Assembly (NCBI GenBank): GCA_017477185.1
Contig: JAFUXF010000006.1
Location: 1-35,289, forward strand
Direction of reading: 5' to 3'
Source: Alphaproteobacteria bacterium
GTDB lineage: Bacteria; Pseudomonadota; Alphaproteobacteria; RF32; CAG-239
Length of the DNA stretch: 35,289 nucleotides
How positions within the stretch are numbered: position 1 is the first letter of the stretch; each line of letters begins with the position of its first letter. This document shows, piece by piece, positions 31,033-35,289 of the stretch. Below the pieces are notes generated by a model, which did not search any database, had not been told where the DNA came from, and was given only the letters and a program-made list of their open reading frames with translations. The translations under genes were made by a program, and so were the position numbers.

Positions 31033-33153
31033 ATGATTGATTTTAAAGTTGTCCGCAAAGAGATGGAATGGGGCGGACGTCCGTTAGTTTTTGAAACCGG
31101 TAAATTGGCTCGTCAGGCCACCGGTGCTGTTGTAGTAAAATATGGAGAGACAGAGGTTATTGCGACTGTTTGTGCCGCCAAAGAGGTTAAGGCAGATCAG
31201 GATTTCTTTCCGTTAACTGTTAACTATCAGGAAAAATATTATGCAACCGGTAAAATTCCGGGCGGTTTTATGAAGCGCGAAGGTAAGCCCAGCGAGCGTG
31301 AAGTTTTACTCTCTCGTTTGATTGACAGACCTATTCGTCCGTTATTCCCTGATGCTTTTAAAAATGAAGTTCAAATCATTTGTACGGTCTTGTCTCATGA
31401 CCAAAAGACAGACTCTGATATTCCGGCAATGTTGGCTGCTTCTGCGGCTTTGGCTGTTTCGGGAATTCCGTTCTTAGGACCTATCGGCGGGGCTAAGGTC
31501 GGCTATATCAATGGTCAATATGTTTTGAACCCGACAATCGAGCAACTTAAAGAAACAGATTTGGAATTGGTTGTTGCCGGTACAAATGAGGGTGTTTTAA
31601 TGGTAGAATCTGAGGCTCAAGAGTTGTCGGAAGAAATCATGCTCAATGCGGTTATGTTTGGTTTTGAGAGCTTCCAGCCGGTTATCAAAATGATTAACGA
31701 ATTGGCTCAAGAAGCCGGTAAAGAAAAATGGGAATCTCCGGTATTTCCGCAAGAATATTATGATTTGTACAATCGTATCGAAAAGCAATTTATCGGTAAG
31801 TATGAAGAGGCTTTCAAAGTTACTGACAAATTGGCTCGCGGAACTTTAGTCGGTCAGGCCAGTGAAGAAGTTAAAGCGACCATTGACCCTGAAAATGAAA
31901 TTGAACAACGCTATATCGGCGATGTTATCGAAGCTATCATGCACAAAGTTGTTCGCGAGAAAGTTTTGACAACAGGTCATCGTATTGACGGACGTGATAC
32001 TAAAACGGTTCGCCCGATTCAGTGTGAAGTAGATGTTTTACCAATGGCTCATGGTTCAGCTATTTTCACGCGTGGTGAAACACAGGCTTTGGTTGTAACC
32101 ACTTTAGGAACGGGTGAAGATGCCCAAATCGTTGACGGTTTGATGGATGAGTACAAAGAAGACTTTATGCTTAACTACAACTTCCCGCCGTTCTCAGTTG
32201 GTGAATGTGGTCGTATCGGTTCTCCGGGACGTCGTGAAATCGGTCATGGTAAATTGGCTTGGCGTGCTATTCATCCGATGTTGCCGAAAGATAAGGATTC
32301 CTTCCCTTATACAATCAGAGTTGTGTCTGATATTATGGAATCTAACGGGTCATCTTCTATGGCAACCGTTTGCGGAACAACAATGTCTTTGATGTCTGCC
32401 GGTGTGCCGATGCGTAAACCTGTTGCCGGTATTGCTATGGGCTTGATTAAGGAAGAAGATGGCCGTGTTGCCGTTTTGACAGATATCTTGGGTGATGAAG
32501 ACCACCTTGGCGATATGGACTTTAAGGTTGCCGGTACAAAAGACGGTGTGACAGCTTTGCAGATGGATATTAAAATTACATCTATCACTAAAGAAATTAT
32601 GCAAACGGCTTTGGCTCAGGCACATGAAGGTCGTATCCATATTTTGGGTGAAATGGCAAAAGCTATTGCTGAGCCTCGTCCACACGTTTCTGATAAGGCA
32701 CCGCGCATTGTTGCCATTAAGATTCCGGTTGATAAAATCCGCGAGGTTATCGGCTCCGGTGGTAAGGTTATTCGTGAAATTACCGAGACAACAGGCTGCA
32801 AAATCGATATCGAAGATGATGGTGTTGTCAGAATCGCATCTCTCAAGAAAGAAAACGGTGATGCAGCTTTGAATTGGATTTTGGGTATTGTTGCCGTTCC
32901 TGAAGAAGGAAAAATTTACAAAGGCACAATTACCAAGATTATGGATTTCGGTGCATTTGTTCGTTTCCTCGGTCAGACCGAAGGTTTGGTTCACATCTCA
33001 GAAGTTAAGAACGAGCGTATTGCTTCTGTTTCTGACTTCTATAAAGAGGGTGATACCATGTGGGTTAAATGCTTAGGTACGGATAACCGCGGTAAGGTTA
33101 AGTTGTCTGCTAAGCGGGTTAACCAAGAGACTGGTGAAGACCTCGAAAAGTAA
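31033..33153 (+). CDS. pnp: Polyribonucleotide nucleotidyltransferase (PNPase)
   Basis: This 706-residue enzyme degrades RNA 3' to 5' by phosphorolysis. It has two RNase PH domains (about 12-230 and 310-545), the second with the active-site segments [23 protein letters not shown] and [12 protein letters not shown] and the metal-binding [20 protein letters not shown] helical linker separates them. A KH domain ([20 protein letters not shown]) and a C-terminal S1 domain ([32 protein letters not shown]) follow. The length is normal, without the longer acidic tail of some relatives. GGAAAG precedes the ATG. A long hairpin begins at the stop codon, and a terminator lies at 33320-33349. Confidence 0.98.
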   Translation: MIDFKVVRKEMEWGGRPLVFETGKLARQATGAVVVKYGETEVIATVCAAKEVKADQDFFPLTVNYQEKYYATGKIPGGFMKREGKPSEREVLLSRLIDRPIRPLFPDAFKNEVQIICTVLSHDQKTDSDIPAMLAASAALAVSGIPFLGPIGGAKVGYINGQYVLNPTIEQLKETDLELVVAGTNEGVLMVESEAQELSEEIMLNAVMFGFESFQPVIKMINELAQEAGKEKWESPVFPQEYYDLYNRIEKQFIGKYEEAFKVTDKLARGTLVGQASEEVKATIDPENEIEQRYIGDVIEAIMHKVVREKVLTTGHRIDGRDTKTVRPIQCEVDVLPMAHGSAIFTRGETQALVVTTLGTGEDAQIVDGLMDEYKEDFMLNYNFPPFSVGECGRIGSPGRREIGHGKLAWRAIHPMLPKDKDSFPYTIRVVSDIMESNGSSSMATVCGTTMSLMSAGVPMRKPVAGIAMGLIKEEDGRVAVLTDILGDEDHLGDMDFKVAGTKDGVTALQMDIKITSITKEIMQTALAQAHEGRIHILGEMAKAIAEPRPHVSDKAPRIVAIKIPVDKIREVIGSGGKVIREITETTGCKIDIEDDGVVRIASLKKENGDAALNWILGIVAVPEEGKIYKGTITKIMDFGAFVRFLGQTEGLVHISEVKNERIASVSDFYKEGDTMWVKCLGTDNRGKVKLSAKRVNQETGEDLEK

Positions 33154-33272
33154 AATGCGCAAGATGCGTTTCTAGTGCAGATGCCTGAAAAATTGCTAAG
33201 TCATGTACTATTATGTACACTCCTGTCGCAATTTTTCAGGTATCTTACTATAAGCGGCATCTATCGCATTTT
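33152..33272 (+). repeat. Long nested hairpin after pnp, element B
   Basis: The arms are AAAATGCG with CGCATTTT (33152-33159, 33265-33272), AGATGC with GCATCT (33162-33167, 33257-33262) and a perfect 13-bp stem (33184-33196 with 33228-33240). The tip TGTACTATTATGTACAC (33204-33220) differs from that of element A only in the small loop. The outer arm overlaps the pnp stop codon. Confidence 0.7.
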
Positions 33273-33319
33273 ACGAGATTTTTATTACTTGGTTTACTAT
33301 CCAAACTTTCTATAATTAT

Positions 33320-33349
33320 AAAAAAAGCACTCAAAAGAGTGCTTTTTTT
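33320..33349. terminator. Bidirectional terminator between pnp and XRE-like copy 2
   Basis: AGCACTC (33326-33332) pairs with GAGTGCT (33337-33343) around AAAA, with A-run and T-run on the two sides. It can end both pnp and the convergent regulator gene. Confidence 0.92.
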
Positions 33350-33355
33350 GTTGGG

Positions 33356-33565
33356 TTATTTTTCGACCAGTTTAATGTCGCAATTATAATAATTTCTGAG
33401 TTTCGTGTAACATTCCCAAGGGCGGATGATACCCATTTCAATTTCATCTATGGTATTGATATTAATTTTAGTCGCTTCAGAAACTTTTTGCAGAGATAGT
33501 TTTTTATAACGACGTAAAGCTCCTAATTGTCTGCCGATGTCTCTTCGGATTTGTTTACCACTCAT
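33356..33565 (-). CDS. Small XRE-like helix-turn-helix regulator, copy 2
   Basis: This 69-residue protein has an XRE-type fold: IGRQLGALRRYKKLSLQKVSEATKININTIDEIEMG, with helix 2-turn-helix 3 at about residues 24-44, then PWECYTKLRNYYNCDIKLVEK. It is the paralogue of 13574-13795. The ribosome-binding site AAGGAG (33579-33574) lies 8 bases before the ATG and is complementary to a strand in the RNA upstream. As in copy 1, it sits at the end of a module of promoter, RNA, terminator and regulator. There is no partner toxin or phage gene nearby. Its targets are unknown. Confidence 0.82.
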   Translation of the reverse strand: MSGKQIRRDIGRQLGALRRYKKLSLQKVSEATKININTIDEIEMGIIRPWECYTKLRNYYNCDIKLVEK

Positions 33566-33598
33566 TTGTTGAACTCCTTATTTTTGTTGGTTTATAAC

Positions 33599-33625
33599 AA
33601 AAAACTCGCCTTATCAAAAGGCGAG
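33599..33625 (-). terminator. Intrinsic terminator of RNA copy 2
   Basis: CTCGCCTT (33605-33612) pairs with AAGGCGAG (33618-33625), followed on the minus strand by six T. It sits between the RNA and the regulator gene. Confidence 0.88.
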
Positions 33626-33749
33626 GGAGCTCGAAACTGCCAGAAAACAGTATGGTGTATTCAATATATTCCACCATCTCCCTCTTCTAAAGAAGGAGTT
33701 ATTTTTTTCAGGGAGGCTTCGAGACCCCGTAAGCAAAACTCATGCTTAC
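33599..33749 (-). ncRNA. Structured RNA upstream of XRE-like gene, copy 2 (novel candidate)
   Basis: A predicted RNA of about 150 nt, homologous to copy 1. It has a 5' hairpin CGTAAGCA/TGCTTACG (33729-33750), and an outer helix CTCGAA/TTCGAG (33630-33635 with 33718-33723) flanked by GCC/GGC and GGG/CCC. The hairpin holding the anti-Shine-Dalgarno strand AACTCCTT (33700-33693) can form 8 bp with one G-U pair. The hairpin ATGGTG/CACCAT (33652-33657, 33672-33677) has the same 14-nt loop as copy 1 but a different stem. A small CTG/CAG hairpin and a terminator follow. Changed stems with kept pairing and an identical loop are good evidence that the RNA structure is under selection. Confidence 0.75.
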
Positions 33750-33756
33750 GTTTATA

Positions 33757-33784
33757 ATAATAAAAGATATTGTCAGAATTTCAA
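33757..33784 (-). promoter_or_regulatory. Sigma70-like promoter of RNA copy 2
   Basis: TTGAAA (33784-33779) and TATTAT (33762-33757) on the minus strand have a 16-base spacer, the same as in copy 1. Predicted initiation at about 33750 falls at the first base of the 5' hairpin. Confidence 0.55.
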
Positions 33785-33828
33785 GTTAATTTTCTTGAAA
33801 CTCGAAATTTTACGATTATCTCTGTCGT

Positions 33829-34065
33829 ATGCAAAAAAATAATTGGACATTTAAGGATAAACTTGAAATTACCGAATCAATATTTACGATTATTGTTTCG
33901 GTGATGGCTATTTGGGGAACGTTAATTGCTTGGGAAAACGGGTTTTGGCATAAGTTAGAGCGTGTGACAGATCATCTTCATCATGAAATCGCAGCGAATA
34001 AGGATATTCAGTCGTTTGACGATAAAGCAGCCAGCATGGTAAAAGGTATAAAAAAAATAATGTAA
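33829..34065 (+). CDS. Small single-pass membrane protein, unknown function
   Basis: This 78-residue protein has one membrane segment (about residues 16-34, IFTIIVSVMAIWGTLIAWE) between a charged N-terminus (WTFKDKLEITES) and a histidine-bearing helix (HKLERVTDHLHHEIAANKDIQ). There is no Shine-Dalgarno sequence. A promoter-like TTGAAA and TATCTC end only a few bases before the ATG, so the message may be leaderless. No family is recognised. It is convergent with the ankyrin gene, 5 bases between stops. Confidence 0.55.
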   Translation: MQKNNWTFKDKLEITESIFTIIVSVMAIWGTLIAWENGFWHKLERVTDHLHHEIAANKDIQSFDDKAASMVKGIKKIM

Positions 34066-34070
34066 TAGAG

Positions 34071-34961
34071 CTAATAAATAATTTCTAATAAAACACTTTT
34101 ATCATCAATAATTCGACGGAAAGTTGCTGTTAGTGATTGATTGAACATAAAACCATAAGTATCCTGAATGGTGGCATCCGAGCCGTATTGTATCAACAGA
34201 TTAACCGCTTCTTGATTATTGAGGGCCTGTGCAAAAAACAATGGTGTTTGCCCTTCAGCATTTTTAGCTACAGGATTTGCTCCCTTGCTAAGCAGATATT
34301 TTAAGGGCTCTAATGCAACTTCTTTTGGCATAGCTGCAGCATAATGCAAAGCCGTCTGTTTATTAAAATCTTCTTTATCAATAATGGCACCGCGCTTAAC
34401 TAATAATTTGATTATTCTCATTAAATCCGGCATGATTTTTTTTGTTTTAACGGTAAATTCATCTTTTATGGCTTGGACAATTTTTGCCTTTTCATCAGCT
34501 GTGAGATAACGACAAGGTTTTGAAGCAATACGCGGATAATCACAATAGTCTGCGGTATTGGCAATTTGATGATCAAGCGAATTAAGAGCTTCTTCTTGCT
34601 CATGCTCCAATAATGAAGGTAAGGACAAAGCCCAAGATAATGGGAGTAAGCCACCATCGGGACAAGGATTAAAATTAACATCAGCTCCATTGTTGAGAAG
34701 TAAACTGACTTTTCTCAGCGAATCTTCAAATGTCTCCGGTAGTGTCTGAGAATACGCCACGCTTTTGACGGCTGCAGTTAATAAGGTATTACATTGGTAA
34801 GGTTGATTAACATCATAACCTGCGTGAAGTAGCTTTTTGACATCTTTAGGCGTTCCGGCAAGGGCGACAGCATAAGCCTGTGCCGGATCAATGGCTGTTT
34901 GCGCATATGCCGGCATGATAAAATAAATAGTTAAAATTAAAGTAGCCAAAAACTTTTGCAT
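34071..34961 (-). CDS. Secreted ankyrin-repeat protein
   Basis: This 296-residue protein begins with a signal peptide (QKFLATLILTIYFIMPAYAQ, likely cut after A-Y-A). Ankyrin-like repeats follow: AVALAGTPKDVKKLLHAGYDVNQP, LRKVSLLLNNGADVNFNPCPDGGLLPLSWAL, then MRIIKLLVKRGAIIDKEDFNKQTALHYAAA, LEPLKYLLSKGANPVAKNAEGQTPLFFAQA and NQEAVNLLIQYGSDATIQD. An insert of about 60 residues with paired cysteines (DYCDYPRIASKPCRYL) separates the second and third repeats. Ankyrin repeats bind proteins. With the signal peptide it acts in the periplasm or outside the cell. AAAGGAG precedes the ATG. Confidence 0.87.
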   Translation of the reverse strand: MQKFLATLILTIYFIMPAYAQTAIDPAQAYAVALAGTPKDVKKLLHAGYDVNQPYQCNTLLTAAVKSVAYSQTLPETFEDSLRKVSLLLNNGADVNFNPCPDGGLLPLSWALSLPSLLEHEQEEALNSLDHQIANTADYCDYPRIASKPCRYLTADEKAKIVQAIKDEFTVKTKKIMPDLMRIIKLLVKRGAIIDKEDFNKQTALHYAAAMPKEVALEPLKYLLSKGANPVAKNAEGQTPLFFAQALNNQEAVNLLIQYGSDATIQDTYGFMFNQSLTATFRRIIDDKSVLLEIIY

Positions 34962-35035
34962 TTTCCACTCCTTTGGCGATATTGTAGAGCAAGATGTCTT
35001 AAAGGGGGGTTAATACCAAGAATAAATTTTTTATA

Positions 35036-35064
35036 TTGACAATTGAGAAAGGGTCGTATATATA
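35036..35064 (+). promoter_or_regulatory. Sigma70 promoter for tRNA-Thr
   Basis: Consensus TTGACA (35036-35041) and TATATA (35059-35064) with a 17-base spacer, 15 bases before the tRNA. Confidence 0.8.
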
Positions 35065-35079
35065 TCACTCAGTAATTGA

Positions 35080-35155
35080 GCCAACATAGCTCAGTTGGTA
35101 GAGCTACTGATTTGTAATCAGTGGGTCGGGAGTTCGAGTCTCTCTGTTGGCACCA
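35080..35155 (+). tRNA. tRNA-Thr (anticodon UGU)
   Basis: This is a 76-nt cloverleaf. The acceptor stem is GCCAACA/TGTTGGC, the D-arm contains AGCTCAGTTGGTAGAGCT, and the anticodon stem ACTGA/TCAGT encloses TTTGTAA with anticodon TGT, reading ACA threonine codons. The T-arm contains GTTCGAGTC. The 3' CCA is encoded. It has its own promoter and a terminator directly after, so it is a single-gene unit. Confidence 0.97.
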
Positions 35156-35157
35156 TT

Positions 35158-35187
35158 AAAAAATCCCTCCTTGTGAGGGATTTTTTA
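35158..35187 (+). terminator. Rho-independent terminator after tRNA-Thr
   Basis: AAAAAATCCCTC (35158-35169) pairs with GAGGGATTTTTT (35175-35186), giving a symmetric stem with a T-run. Confidence 0.92.
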
Positions 35188-35203
35188 ATGGTTTAAACAT
35201 AAG

Positions 35204-35289
35204 TTCTCGAACTCCCGAGAAAGGGAGTTTGACAAGGAGGAGCAGGTGATGCGGGAGCATCACCGCAATTGCGACGACGAAGCGGCCGA
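35204..35289. other. G+C-rich edge with inverted T-arm copy and hairpin over a possible start codon
   Basis: TTCTCG/CGAGAA (35204-35221) forms a hairpin whose sequence 35206-35218 is the reverse complement of the tRNA-Thr T-arm (35126-35138), 13 of 13 bases. Further on, AAGGAGG (35234-35240) precedes an ATG at 35249 that starts 13 open codons reaching the window edge. That ATG lies inside a perfect 8-bp hairpin (35245-35252 with 35257-35264). It could be a gene start or a repeat element, and too little is visible to decide. Confidence 0.35.

Noticed and set aside
32350..32994. A 214-codon minus-strand open frame inside pnp
   Set aside because: It lies entirely antisense to the clearly coding PNPase gene. 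Its composition follows from pnp codon bias and no family features are seen.
1..35289. CRISPR array, insertion sequence or prophage
   Set aside because: No regularly spaced direct repeats, transposase, integrase or phage structural genes were seen on either strand.

Overview
The window is a chromosomal segment of an A+T-rich bacterium, most likely a host-associated alphaproteobacterium. This placement is inferred from the tpiA-secG-pyrG cluster, the PpiD-type foldase, the truB-rpsO-pnp order and the single bifunctional Rel/SpoT enzyme. No rRNA or database search was available to confirm it. Genes are densely packed, and several convergent pairs have their stop codons overlapping or a few bases apart.

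Layout. 1-89: start of a truncated secreted-protein gene. 192-3105: tpiA, secG and pyrG on the minus strand. 3251-9625: ppiD, proS, queH and rel on the plus strand. 9630-13518: a MATE transporter divergent from a SulP anion transporter, then a small CxxC membrane protein. 13574-13995: a small XRE-like regulator preceded by its own structured RNA. 14024-15868: dCMP deaminase and enolase, divergent. 15871-18985: an AlgI/AlgJ-like O-acylation pair, unusually A+T-rich, preceded by a structured RNA ending in a terminator (about 19011-19230). 19352-23890: fmt, a pseudokinase with a small membrane partner, and a PAS/degenerate-GGDEF protein. 23887-25495: a TrmN6-like methyltransferase and a TIM-barrel enzyme. 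25513-29332: an accessory patch with a palindromic repeat, an orphan G+C-rich gene, two paralogous class I glutamine amidotransferase-like hydrolases, a histidine phosphatase and a VanX-like dipeptidase. 29483-33153: truB-rpsO-pnp with elaborate intergenic hairpins. 33356-33784: a second RNA plus XRE-like regulator module. 33829-34961: a one-TM mini-protein and a secreted ankyrin protein. 35080-35155: tRNA-Thr(UGU), followed by a G+C-rich edge.

The strongest candidate for an undescribed system is the duplicated RNA-regulator module at 13574-14016 and 33356-33784. Each copy has a sigma70-like promoter with a 16-bp spacer, an RNA of about 150 nt and an intrinsic terminator, followed by a small helix-turn-helix protein of about 70 residues. 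The RNA keeps one identical 14-nt hairpin loop while its closing stem changes in a compensatory way. It also carries an 8-nt sequence exactly complementary to the ribosome-binding site of the regulator downstream. Second in interest are the RNA at 19011-19230, whose hairpin loop can pair with its own terminator arm, and the two long nested hairpins after rpsO and pnp that share a near-identical tip.

The core genes cover nucleotide synthesis, secretion, glycolysis, translation, tRNA modification, stringent response and RNA decay. The accessory genes suggest cell-surface polymer acylation and peptide or peptidoglycan hydrolysis. All functional calls rest on motif recognition by eye.
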